From a virus: a stretch of 64,000 bases of DNA. Shown piece by piece: positions 34,791-43,501 of the stretch. A program made the translations under genes and the position numbers. Position 1 is the first letter of the stretch. Every line of letters starts with the position of its first letter. The notes under the pieces are model-generated. The model was not told the origin of the DNA. It searched no databases and worked only from the letters and a program-made list of their open reading frames with translations. The DNA is taken from the IMG/VR virus record IMGVR_UViG_3300030419_006472, positions 1 through 64,000 of that record; one strand, written 5' to 3'.

Positions 34791-35621
34791 TTAAAGTACC
34801 TCCAATTTAAATTGATTAGTTCTACCTACAAACCGCGGATGACTTTGGTGAAGAATCGGCCATACTCTATGTATGTTAGTATGATATAAAATATAATTTG
34901 CTAGTTCAGCGTGACTACTACCTTTCCATACTGGGACTTTATTAGTATACATACCCATACCTATAGGTATTTTAGGAAAATGTTCAAACATACTATTAAA
35001 AACAGTAGCGTTACCTAGCAAGTAAACATGGTATATCCATGGTTCTTTTCTACCTGGAACAAAAGACATTCTTTCTACAAGCAATGAATCTCTTTCAGTA
35101 ATATATTTACAGTAAAATTCTAATGTTCTATTAGTAATTGACTGATCATCAAATAAACAATCAGTTTTTACAATGAGAATTAAATCATATTTGTCTTTAT
35201 TTTTAATTACGTTAAAGCTCTGAGCCATACTGTATAATTGTGAGAAAGATGGAGTGTTTGAGTACTTAACTGCAAGTTTTATATCTTCACTAGACATAAA
35301 TTCATTACTAGGGTTGAATTTATCTATATATTTGTCAAGTACATTTTTATTTTCTATTTTATAATTTATAGGTTGAAGTACGTTTAATAGTTCTTTATGC
35401 TGTAGATTAGATTTAATAACACAGACATCCTCTAAATCTGCTTTATTTTGTATTAACTCAATCATATTTCTACATCTACGAGTAATATTATCCCATAAAT
35501 GAAAATACACATCTACATTAAATTTATTTTGATCTAAATTTTTAAACTTTTCAAGATTTTTTGCAGCGTTATTTTCCCAATTTCTCGCCTCACCATAAAA
35601 AGTTATAGCTATATTATACAT
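34791..35621 (-). CDS. GQPRF-family putative glycosyltransferase, paralogue 4
   Basis: The 276-residue protein starts MYNIAITFYGEARNWENNAA, a diverged form of the family start, and keeps YDLILIVKTDCLFD and FHLWDNITRR. It is closest in layout to the 35626 gene. Intergenic spacing to its neighbours is 2-4 bases. Confidence 0.55.
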   Translation of the reverse strand: MYNIAITFYGEARNWENNAAKNLEKFKNLDQNKFNVDVYFHLWDNITRRCRNMIELIQNKADLEDVCVIKSNLQHKELLNVLQPINYKIENKNVLDKYIDKFNPSNEFMSSEDIKLAVKYSNTPSFSQLYSMAQSFNVIKNKDKYDLILIVKTDCLFDDQSITNRTLEFYCKYITERDSLLVERMSFVPGRKEPWIYHVYLLGNATVFNSMFEHFPKIPIGMGMYTNKVPVWKGSSHAELANYILYHTNIHRVWPILHQSHPRFVGRTNQFKLEVL

Positions 35622-35625
35622 ATTT

Positions 35626-36486
35626 TTAATAATGACTATATTTTCTTTTTTGCTCGTTATAATAAGTTGGCATTTGATGCAATTTATATTTTAACGCATT
35701 ATGTAAGTGTCCGTGGACTTTGACTTTAGCATGATTTAAAATTAAATTCATAAATACTGTGTGATCGTTCGTGACGCTTAAATGAGGACCCCCTCTATAA
35801 TAATATAAATCTGGTATAATTTTTTGCGGGTAATTTTCCCATATATTTTTACCTAATGTTTTTGAGTTACCAAAAAATAATGAAAACTCAGGTATAATTA
35901 AAGTTTTATGTTTTACGCTCCATACTTCCATATTAGGTAGAAATATTTGTTCTTGAAAATTTGATCTTTCAGATACTTTTTTAATATGCGCAAAGGTAGG
36001 ATGACACCTAAATTCTACATCAGTTCTTGTTTTAATAATTAAATCGTATTTAATATTATTCTTTTCTTCATATTCTATTCTCATTAATTGATTCTTACAT
36101 AAACTATGTAATTGAGAATAACCAGGTGTATTAGAGTAGTAAATTTGATTTTTTAATATTTCTTTTGTATCATATCTAGGATTTGGTTCATTTAAATTAC
36201 AAACATAATCCCATATGTAATCTATTTCTTCATCCATTTCTTTTTTATCACCTAAATGACCTACAGTAGAAGGATATAATTTTTCTATCTCTTCTGCGGT
36301 TACATACTCTACAAATGGATCTTGAGATTTATGATTACGTTGACGTTTAGTAACATGATCCCATATATGATAAAAAACATCAACACGTACATCATATCCC
36401 TCGACAGCTTCTCTAAATTTTCTAAGACTTTCAGCTCCTATTTCTTTCATCCGCGGCTCGCCGCATATACATATTGCTATATTCAT
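35626..36486 (-). CDS. GQPRF-family putative glycosyltransferase, paralogue 5
   Basis: The 286-residue protein starts MNIAICICGEPRMKEIGAES and keeps the site KYDLIIKTRTDVEFR at about residues 143-157. The FYHIWDHVTKRQRN segment matches FHLWDNITRRCRN in paralogue 4, so these two are a recent pair. It overlaps the CMP-sugar synthetase gene by 4 bases. Confidence 0.57.
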   Translation of the reverse strand: MNIAICICGEPRMKEIGAESLRKFREAVEGYDVRVDVFYHIWDHVTKRQRNHKSQDPFVEYVTAEEIEKLYPSTVGHLGDKKEMDEEIDYIWDYVCNLNEPNPRYDTKEILKNQIYYSNTPGYSQLHSLCKNQLMRIEYEEKNNIKYDLIIKTRTDVEFRCHPTFAHIKKVSERSNFQEQIFLPNMEVWSVKHKTLIIPEFSLFFGNSKTLGKNIWENYPQKIIPDLYYYRGGPHLSVTNDHTVFMNLILNHAKVKVHGHLHNALKYKLHQMPTYYNEQKRKYSHY

Positions 36487-37136
36487 AGTGATTTTAAATA
36501 TTTTTCGGCAACAACAAAGTCTTCATGTGTATCTAAATCAATACACTCCGCTCTATCGTTAATTATATAAAAATACGGAGTAGCACCTACACGACATCTA
36601 AACCTATCATACGCACTTTTCGATATACCATATAAACCGGTTGTCTCCTTTATAACAGGTGTAGCGTCTTGAGATCTAGGTAAGATATTAGGCTGATAAT
36701 TTACAGGATGATCTTTATGCCAAAACCACCCAAATTCTTCTGTAGCTGTAAGTATAGAATCATGCTTTGAACTATGAGTTAACTTATGTACACATTCTCT
36801 AATAGTTTCTGGCTTTAAAAACGGTGCTGTAGCATATAATTGAAAGTAAAAATCGTAATGCCCTATAAAATCTATATCATAGTGAAAGACATCATTACCA
36901 TTTGCAGTGTCTAATGTGAGTTCAGGTTTACGTTTAATGCATATTACCTGATTTTTTACACAATAACTATTAATCTCAGGACTATCAGTATCTACATATA
37001 TATCATCAAAACATTCTGCTTGTATACAATGATCAATAATATACTGATATAAAGGCTTACCTCCTAAATCTTTAAAATTCTTATCCTTTACTCTAGTAGA
37101 ATTACTTTTAATTGGAATTGTCGCGCATACTTTCAT
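36483..37136 (-). CDS. CMP-sugar (acylneuraminate-type) cytidylyltransferase 1
   Basis: The 217-residue protein resembles NeuA/KdsB enzymes, which join CTP to a 2-keto-3-deoxy sugar acid. The nucleotide loop is IPIKSNSTRVKDKNFKDLGG (about 7-26), and YVDTDSPEI and QLYATAPFLKPETI fit the later family blocks. A second, different copy is at 39563. It overlaps the upstream HAD-nucleotidyltransferase gene by 29 bases. The product would feed a transferase such as the GT29-like domain at 41160. Confidence 0.8.
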   Translation of the reverse strand: MKVCATIPIKSNSTRVKDKNFKDLGGKPLYQYIIDHCIQAECFDDIYVDTDSPEINSYCVKNQVICIKRKPELTLDTANGNDVFHYDIDFIGHYDFYFQLYATAPFLKPETIRECVHKLTHSSKHDSILTATEEFGWFWHKDHPVNYQPNILPRSQDATPVIKETTGLYGISKSAYDRFRCRVGATPYFYIINDRAECIDLDTHEDFVVAEKYLKSL

Positions 37137-38508
37137 AATTAGATATAAAATTATTCAAATCCTCCGGAGTACCTAGACCCCACATTTTCGGTACATCAAA
37201 AATTTTAATATTTTTTCCATCTTCTATAGCTTCGTTAAACACAGGACAAACATAAAATTCATTATTTGTCCTAATATTTTTATCTATCATTTGCTCAGCA
37301 TATTTTACATAATCAGACCCTTTAGACCAATAATAAATACCAACCGTAGCAATATTAGATATAGGTTTCTTTTCGGCGACTTCTGTAACAAACCCATTAT
37401 CTCCTAATCTTGCATAACTCCATTTAGGATGTGTAGATTTAAAAGTTAAAATACCACCATCTACGTTATCTCCGACCATAGAATACATAAATTCATTACT
37501 GTCCCAATCTACATATTGATCAGAATTAGCCATAATTAACGGTTTATCATTATCAATAAACTCTTTAGCTAATAAAGTAGTACATGCTGCTCCCTCTGTT
37601 ATACCTTCAACTTGTACAATTGTGCATTTCGGTGCTATGTTTTCTAGTACTGTTTGTAAATGATATTTGTCATAATGAGATTTTTGGACAATAAAAATAT
37701 AATTGGCTTCAATATTTAAATTGTCCACCACTGTCTGTATCATCGGTTTACCGTTTACATCAACTAACGGCTTTGGAAAGGTGTAACCAGCTTTTTCAAA
37801 CCGTGTACCAGCACCAGCCATGGGAATTAATACATTCATATCACCACCTAACCATTTAGGTTTTATTTCTTCCATAGTCTTATCTTTATTTTTAATAAAA
37901 TTAGTTATATAATTAAATGTTACCTCTTCTGGCCCTGTTACAGGACACAGATGTGAACCACTTCTAATAGCTCCTTTTCTCCCGGTATGTGAATCTTCAA
38001 CAATTACAGTTTCATCTGGATTAGTCTTTGTATGTATCATACATCTCATATACATTTCTGCATTAGGTTTACAGAGAAACACATCTTCATTAGTTAATAC
38101 ATAATCACAATACTTAAGTACCCCTATTTTATCAAGACATGTCCATACTGTTCGACGTATTGCATTAGATGCAATTGATATTTTTAATCCTTCATCTTTT
38201 AAAAATTTAAATAACCGTTGTAAATCTAAATTCTCTTGCAAAGATTGAAGACGTTCTGTTGTAAATTGTTGTTTTAATTGCCAAATTTCATCATACTTGC
38301 TCTCTGGAAGCTGCTTGGCCTTAGTTAACAATTTAAGTTTTGCGGTAGTTGTATGACCGTCATATGAAGATAGATGCTCTTCTCGAGAAATAACATAGGA
38401 CTCACCAATTGAACGTAAGGCATCATTAAATGCGTAATAATGTAAATCTCTACTATCTAGTAAAACACCGTCAAGATCAAAAATAACGTGTTTTATATAA
38501 TTGTACAT
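37108..38508 (-). CDS. Fusion of HAD-family phosphatase and sugar nucleotidyltransferase
   Basis: This 466-residue protein has two domains. Residues 1 to about 205 are a HAD hydrolase (VIFDLDGVLLDS at 8-19, VIVEDSHTGRKGA at 168-180). Residues 224-466 are a sugar-1-phosphate nucleotidyltransferase (MNVLIPMAGAGTRFEKAG at 224-241 and FPKPLVDVNGKPMI). It could remove a phosphate from, and activate, the same sugar. The internal ATG at residue 224 could also give a separate second enzyme. Fusion in one frame is clearly seen. Confidence 0.82.
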   Translation of the reverse strand: MYNYIKHVIFDLDGVLLDSRDLHYYAFNDALRSIGESYVISREEHLSSYDGHTTTAKLKLLTKAKQLPESKYDEIWQLKQQFTTERLQSLQENLDLQRLFKFLKDEGLKISIASNAIRRTVWTCLDKIGVLKYCDYVLTNEDVFLCKPNAEMYMRCMIHTKTNPDETVIVEDSHTGRKGAIRSGSHLCPVTGPEEVTFNYITNFIKNKDKTMEEIKPKWLGGDMNVLIPMAGAGTRFEKAGYTFPKPLVDVNGKPMIQTVVDNLNIEANYIFIVQKSHYDKYHLQTVLENIAPKCTIVQVEGITEGAACTTLLAKEFIDNDKPLIMANSDQYVDWDSNEFMYSMVGDNVDGGILTFKSTHPKWSYARLGDNGFVTEVAEKKPISNIATVGIYYWSKGSDYVKYAEQMIDKNIRTNNEFYVCPVFNEAIEDGKNIKIFDVPKMWGLGTPEDLNNFISNYESMRDNSN

Positions 38509-38914
38509 AGTCGGAGCAAATACCCTTACAATTATAATTAGGAGGATTTTTCGAATTATCTACAATAATGCAATTTTCTGAAGCGTATTTACCTGGATAC
38601 GTCCAAATAAACCGCTCCGAAGTAATAGTATATTGATCTGTTTCATGCCAAAAGCAATGTATGTTACGATTTTTTAACATCATCTGTAATGCTTCTAAAT
38701 TTTTAGCATGACACCATAGATGAGGATGTTCAAGTGCATACTCCTTAATACGAATTTTCGGTTCATCATGTCCTAATAAATATTCACCGTTTATAAACCA
38801 AACATCTATCTCGCAATGAAATCCTAAGTCTAATACCGTTTGAATTTGGAGAGGTTTATTCTCTAATTTAGAATTTTTACCAGTTAAATTACCTCTATGA
38901 GAGATTAAAATCAT
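38477..38914 (-). CDS. Short glycerophosphodiester phosphodiesterase-like protein
   Basis: The 145-residue protein begins like GDPD enzymes: ILISHRGNLTG, then LENKPLQIQTVLDLGFHCEI and DVWFINGEYLLGHDEP. The catalytic His and the acidic metal sites appear to be kept. It is about half the usual GDPD length, since the C-terminal barrel part is reduced. It may cleave a glycerophosphoryl or related diester in the glycan. It overlaps both neighbours. Confidence 0.6.
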   Translation of the reverse strand: MILISHRGNLTGKNSKLENKPLQIQTVLDLGFHCEIDVWFINGEYLLGHDEPKIRIKEYALEHPHLWCHAKNLEALQMMLKNRNIHCFWHETDQYTITSERFIWTYPGKYASENCIIVDNSKNPPNYNCKGICSDYVQLYKTRYF

Positions 38915-39591
38915 TTTACATCCTCGATCCTCTTTATTCCGTCAATAAGAAAAAGTGTATCCATTGATAAAGCTAAAAACTCTGAATCCCTGTAAATGTC
39001 TAATTGATCTTCAATATTTTTAACTATGTGATAACCAAGTTTATTTCCGACTTTCGATTTTAATTTTTCTATAGCTGTTTTATATACAGGGGAATCAAAA
39101 TTACCAACACATCCTAAGCTTGCAGATAAATCATATGGTCCAACCATAAAATAATCAAAATCTACTTCTGCGATAATGCTTATATTATCTAAACCTGCCC
39201 GTGTTTCTATTTGAGCTACAACTATAGGGTCACGTTTTTTAAAATCTTTATTACCCCACTCATTCTCTCTGACTAACCCTTGCCCTCTACTACCTTTAGG
39301 TGGATAGAAACAGTAATCATAATACTCTTTAGCTTTAAAATAATTCTGTACTGTTGAAAATATAACTCCTGATACACCAGCGTCTAAACTCATTCGAATA
39401 ACAGTCTTATCTAACCAAGTAACTCTAATAAAACATAATTTGTTTTTAAGTAAACATACCTGTATACAGGTATACAGCGTCTCATTATTAAAGCATCCAT
39501 GTTCAAGATCGAAGACTACTCCGTCAAGTGTAGAGTTACATAATATCTCTGTAATTGTTGGACTAGGAAGTTGTTGCCATAAGAGTCTCAT
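38911..39591 (-). CDS. HpcH/HpaI-family aldolase
   Basis: The 226-residue protein matches pyruvate aldolases of the HpcH/HpaI family. Marks are GVVFDLEHGCFNNETL, ASGVIF-like strand in DAGVSGVIFSTVQN, VVAQIETRAGLDNI, DYFMVGPYDLSASLG. These class II enzymes join pyruvate to an aldehyde to make 2-keto-3-deoxy acids. The substrate is unknown, but it lies between two CMP-sugar synthetases, so it may make the sugar acid that they activate. Confidence 0.82.
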   Translation of the reverse strand: MRLLWQQLPSPTITEILCNSTLDGVVFDLEHGCFNNETLYTCIQVCLLKNKLCFIRVTWLDKTVIRMSLDAGVSGVIFSTVQNYFKAKEYYDYCFYPPKGSRGQGLVRENEWGNKDFKKRDPIVVAQIETRAGLDNISIIAEVDFDYFMVGPYDLSASLGCVGNFDSPVYKTAIEKLKSKVGNKLGYHIVKNIEDQLDIYRDSEFLALSMDTLFLIDGIKRIEDVK

Positions 39592-40264
39592 TAATTTTTA
39601 AACACTCCTGCCAGTTATCTTCTGTGTCAATATCAAAATTCTCAGGATGATCGACTTTAAAGAAAGCTGGATTTTTACCTACCCTATTTTTAATAGTAGT
39701 AAATACACTTTTCTTAAACATATAAAAAGCAGAATTCTCTTCATACAACGTTGGAAGTGATTGAGTTTGTTCTAGTTTTAGAGGGTTATGATTTACAGGA
39801 CAATAACCATATTCTTCCTTTCTCCATAAACGAGAATTTATTAAATTACAACTAACAACAGAATCACACTTATCATTTTCAAAAAACTTATACGCCTTCT
39901 CTAAAGTTTCTAATTTAAGGAAAGGACTAGTTACATGAATTTGACATACAACATCGCTAGGCTCTATAACTGTTGACGTCTCCGCTCCTCCACGCCACAT
40001 CCCGTTTAAAAGATTATCAATAAGCTTATTTACTGATACATCGTTACCACATAAATAATGAGGTCTCTTAAGAGTAACAACATTCCTTAAATTAACATCA
40101 TTACGAATATTATGAATTATTTCATCACTATCCGTATCAACAAAAACCCTATAATCTTTTAATTTGTAAAGTGTATGTTTGTAAAGAGGTAAACCGCTTA
40201 ATTGCCGAAAATTCTTACCAGGTACTCTCTGAGATTCATGTTTAATTGGTATAAAAATCTTCAT
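39563..40264 (-). CDS. CMP-sugar (acylneuraminate-type) cytidylyltransferase 2
   Basis: The 233-residue protein has the NeuA-type loop IPIKHESQRVPGKNFRQLSG (about 5-24), then VFVDTDSDEI and QIHVTSPFLKLETLEKAYKF. It is clearly different from the copy at 36483, so two sugars may be activated. It overlaps the aldolase gene by 29 bases, suggesting coupling. A GAAGG sequence directly precedes its ATG. Confidence 0.8.
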   Translation of the reverse strand: MKIFIPIKHESQRVPGKNFRQLSGLPLYKHTLYKLKDYRVFVDTDSDEIIHNIRNDVNLRNVVTLKRPHYLCGNDVSVNKLIDNLLNGMWRGGAETSTVIEPSDVVCQIHVTSPFLKLETLEKAYKFFENDKCDSVVSCNLINSRLWRKEEYGYCPVNHNPLKLEQTQSLPTLYEENSAFYMFKKSVFTTIKNRVGKNPAFFKVDHPENFDIDTEDNWQECLKINETLMATTS

Positions 40265-40300
40265 CCTTCTATATATAATTACAATAGTTTGTCAAATAAT

Positions 40301-41194
40301 CTATAACAAATAATTTTTACCTTTCAAGTCTTCTATATCTTTTTCGAAATACAAATATTTTATAATAGATTTAATTTTAGATTTTGTTATATCAGGTGGG
40401 TTATTAATAAGTTCCGCTGGCCACGCCTTAACCCACTGAGATTTTTCTGGTTTTTTAATCCATGTACCGTTCCATTTATTAAAAAAATACATCCAAGCAT
40501 ATTCTTTATATATACCAGATCTAGTTTTCCAAATTTCTTGATGCTCGGAGTCATCTGCTCTTCGCTTTAACGTTTCATCTCCTCTAAAACCTTGTTCTTT
40601 AACAAATACTCGATCAGCTACTGTGTCTAATTCAAGAGCATCAGTGTTATTCAATTCAATACCATGTAGGATGTCATTAATACACGATTTTTCTTTATTA
40701 AAAATTAAAGCTCGTAACCAATAATCTGCTTCTTTATACTGTACTCCAAAGAAATTTTCATCCCAAATGCCAATCTTCTTAACAGCTGCTGGTGTATAGC
40801 TTACTAAATTATCGCCAAACTTACCTACGATAAAATTATACTTCTTATGCATTTTTAAAAGATTACTACACCAGTTAGGATGAACACTTGTATCATTTTG
40901 CATTGTGACTAGATACTCACAATCTGGTTTATTGAGATCTTTAAACCCATTAATTAAAGCTTGGTTCCAATTTTCAGCTAAATTACCGTTAGACCAATCT
41001 GGTCTAAGGACGTTATGTAATACATTAACTTTGTCTTTAAATTGCGAATTAAGTTTAAAGTCGGTATGATTGTTAATTATATTAACTTCTGTATTTGGTA
41101 TTTGAGAGAAATCAGATTTAAATAATTTTTCTAATGTATCATTTAAAACATCTGATCTCTTATACGTTACTATATAAATCTTGAGTTTTTTCAT
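40301..41194 (-). CDS. GT2-type glycosyltransferase
   Basis: The 297-residue protein begins LKIYIVTYKRSDVLNDTLEK and has the site YLVTMQNDTSVHPNW at about residues 94-108, where NDT replaces a classic DxD. The layout fits GT-A enzymes of family 2. It overlaps the dehydrogenase/GT29 fusion gene by 35 bases. Confidence 0.72.
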   Translation of the reverse strand: MKKLKIYIVTYKRSDVLNDTLEKLFKSDFSQIPNTEVNIINNHTDFKLNSQFKDKVNVLHNVLRPDWSNGNLAENWNQALINGFKDLNKPDCEYLVTMQNDTSVHPNWCSNLLKMHKKYNFIVGKFGDNLVSYTPAAVKKIGIWDENFFGVQYKEADYWLRALIFNKEKSCINDILHGIELNNTDALELDTVADRVFVKEQGFRGDETLKRRADDSEHQEIWKTRSGIYKEYAWMYFFNKWNGTWIKKPEKSQWVKAWPAELINNPPDITKSKIKSIIKYLYFEKDIEDLKGKNYLL

Positions 41195-42758
41195 TAAATT
41201 CCTCTCTACTAAGAGCTTTTAAATTCAAAATTTTAGTTAATACGTCATCTAAAATAACTTTGGGATTATCTTTTAAATGTTTACGAGAATACTCCCATTG
41301 ATTTACTTGATTATGGCGTTTAGATGCAAAACATTGCTTAGCAAATTCCTCTTCATCTCTCGTACAACCTTCTTTATAGCCTGGTGTAAAGTTATCTAAA
41401 TAAAAACTAAACCCAGTAATATAAAGAGATTCAACACCACGATGTAACAGATCAAATATCGCTGCAAAACCAGTATTAGCTCTACAAGCTACTCCTTTGT
41501 TTAGTTCTCCATACAATCTATAATCCATTACATGAAAGTTAAAATTGTTTGCTATTTTAGTTACGGTTTGTGAATTGACCATCGGACTCAACCTGTTACT
41601 ATGGCAATTACCTTTAACATCAGAATGTGGTATTGTACATACCCACTGTATGTTATGATCTTTAAGTCTATTAATATCTATTATACCTCCATTATCTTTA
41701 TGCTCTATAAGACAATTATAAAATACATCTGTTTTAGAGCCGATATATGGTTTGTACTTATCTATGACATCTAACCCTCTGTTCAATCTTACTACGACGT
41801 CAAATTCGTTATCTATTTTTTCACCAAAACCATAGAACGGTTTAGTAGTAACATACTGTGCTGGACCAATAATAATAACTTTCTTACCTTTTAAAAAGTT
41901 AGAATACGATGCCGCCGCATCCTCTATCGCTCTATCCAGTTTTGGGTTTTTATCCGCCTGCTCCTCCTGTTTTTTTAATTTTTGCAGATAATGCGATTTA
42001 AAATCTTCGTAACAACCTTCAATAAACTCTATACTAGAACTAGCTATATGAGGTGTCATGAAAAACTTATCACTTTTAAATTCAGTAAGCTTACCTGTAT
42101 ACGGCTCTTCCCAAAAAGCATCAAACGCGGCACGCATGTTAGTAATTTTTAAGTGATGGTAAAGATCATCTTCATTAACTAAAGGACCACGAGCCGTATT
42201 AATTAAAATAGCATCAGATTTAAATCTCTTAAGATTTTCTTTATTAATAAAATTCTTATTTTGAGGAGTATAAGGTATATGAAGAGTAACTATATCAGCT
42301 TTACTGTAATCAGGAGGCCTATCATCATTTAAAATATCATAAGTTAATATATTTTTAATAAACGGAGCCATTTTATGTTTAACTCTTTGTCCTATATTCC
42401 CTAGACCGACAATAAGAAGAGTCTTATTTGTAAGAACGTGTCTTTGAGTACTACTCCATGATGTTAAGTCTCCTATACCGTCATATAACATTTTAAATAT
42501 TAAACTACAAGTAAAATTTGCAGTTTCTTCATAGATATAATTCTTAGTTTTTACTGAAGGAAACTCTACTTGTATGTCAGAAGGAAAATTTACATTATCT
42601 GTACCAACACCTGCACGAAAAACAAACTTAACATTAGGGAATAATTTTATATCTATAGGCGGAGCACCTAATATAATTGACGTAGCTTTACTTGGAGTAG
42701 TTGTTACTAGCTCTTTTGGTAAAAGAGAATCAAAAAGTGATGTATTGGTCCAAATCAT
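41160..42758 (-). CDS. Fusion of D-2-hydroxyacid dehydrogenase and GT29-like sialyltransferase domain
   Basis: This 532-residue protein has two parts. Residues 1-260 form a D-isomer 2-hydroxyacid dehydrogenase: NAD loop GLGNIGQ (118-124), catalytic R190 in INTARGPLV, E217/E218 in WEEP and H237 in TPHIA. Residues 292 to about 460 look like a GT29 sialyltransferase: VIIIGPA (294-300), FDVVVRLNRG (319-328), YIGSKTDVFYN (338-348) and NTGFAAIFDLLHRG with YITGFSFY (428-453). GT29 uses CMP-sialic acid, which fits the two nearby CMP-sugar synthetases. I know of no standard enzyme with this domain order. Confidence 0.75.
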   Translation of the reverse strand: MIWTNTSLFDSLLPKELVTTTPSKATSIILGAPPIDIKLFPNVKFVFRAGVGTDNVNFPSDIQVEFPSVKTKNYIYEETANFTCSLIFKMLYDGIGDLTSWSSTQRHVLTNKTLLIVGLGNIGQRVKHKMAPFIKNILTYDILNDDRPPDYSKADIVTLHIPYTPQNKNFINKENLKRFKSDAILINTARGPLVNEDDLYHHLKITNMRAAFDAFWEEPYTGKLTEFKSDKFFMTPHIASSSIEFIEGCYEDFKSHYLQKLKKQEEQADKNPKLDRAIEDAAASYSNFLKGKKVIIIGPAQYVTTKPFYGFGEKIDNEFDVVVRLNRGLDVIDKYKPYIGSKTDVFYNCLIEHKDNGGIIDINRLKDHNIQWVCTIPHSDVKGNCHSNRLSPMVNSQTVTKIANNFNFHVMDYRLYGELNKGVACRANTGFAAIFDLLHRGVESLYITGFSFYLDNFTPGYKEGCTRDEEEFAKQCFASKRHNQVNQWEYSRKHLKDNPKVILDDVLTKILNLKALSREEFNEKTQDLYSNV

Positions 42759-43501
42759 TAATATTCAAGATAATTCTCTAAGCAATATTGTAATGCTGAA
42801 TCGAGATTTTTTTGTTTATGATGCATATGAAGAATTCTCTCTCTAAGATGCTCATGACCAAATTCATGATGAAACGTTCTTTGTTTTTCTCTGTTCTGTT
42901 TACTTCTAGCATTATACTCTGGAGGTAAAATATATAATCTAGCTTTTGATTCCCATAAGGAAACTCTAAATGTAGGTTGATCATATGGGCAAACGTTGTA
43001 ATACTTACGATAATATTTCGGCCAAAGATCAAATAAGTTATCTATATTATCACACTTTTTAAATCCTAAAACACCAGTATTAACTTCTGAAAAAGCATAT
43101 GGGATGTTTTTATATTCAGGTATACATTTTGAATATTTTTCTCTCTTTCTAGCCAAACAGTGAGTAATAACTAGCTCATATTCATCTAACATATCAAATA
43201 TGTCGTATACATTATAGTTAAAAACCGTGTCTGTATCAAGAAACAATGTCTTTTCATATGGAGAATGTTTAAGTACATCAACCTTTGCTCTTAATATCTG
43301 GCAATTAATTTGTATACATTGATCAATACCTGGTACTAACTTTAATAACTCATCTGGCTTCATATCAGAAAAGCAAGTAATATGAAGATCAGGATGAAAC
43401 TTTCTAAAAGACTCTACAGAGATACTTAATTCTCTAAAAAATTCCATATTACCCAGTGCATTATAAACTGTATAAATTATACCTTTATCCCTTTTTTCCA
43501 T
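42758..43501 (-). CDS. GT8-like glycosyltransferase
   Basis: The 247-residue protein has the GT8-type metal site KTLFLDTDTVFN at about residues 84-95 and a matching later motif VNTGVLGFKKCD. The final His-rich motif ILHMHHKQK resembles the donor-binding His of this group. The stop codon overlaps the start of the next gene (TAATG). The sugar donor is not known. Confidence 0.72.
   Translation of the reverse strand: MEKRDKGIIYTVYNALGNMEFFRELSISVESFRKFHPDLHITCFSDMKPDELLKLVPGIDQCIQINCQILRAKVDVLKHSPYEKTLFLDTDTVFNYNVYDIFDMLDEYELVITHCLARKREKYSKCIPEYKNIPYAFSEVNTGVLGFKKCDNIDNLFDLWPKYYRKYYNVCPYDQPTFRVSLWESKARLYILPPEYNARSKQNREKQRTFHHEFGHEHLRERILHMHHKQKNLDSALQYCLENYLEY

Noticed and set aside
40265-40300. 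TTGACA (40290-40295, minus) as a promoter for the second CMP-sugar synthetase
   Set aside because: The best -10 at proper spacing (TATAGA) lies only 3 bases before the ATG, so transcription would start inside the gene. Not listed as a feature.
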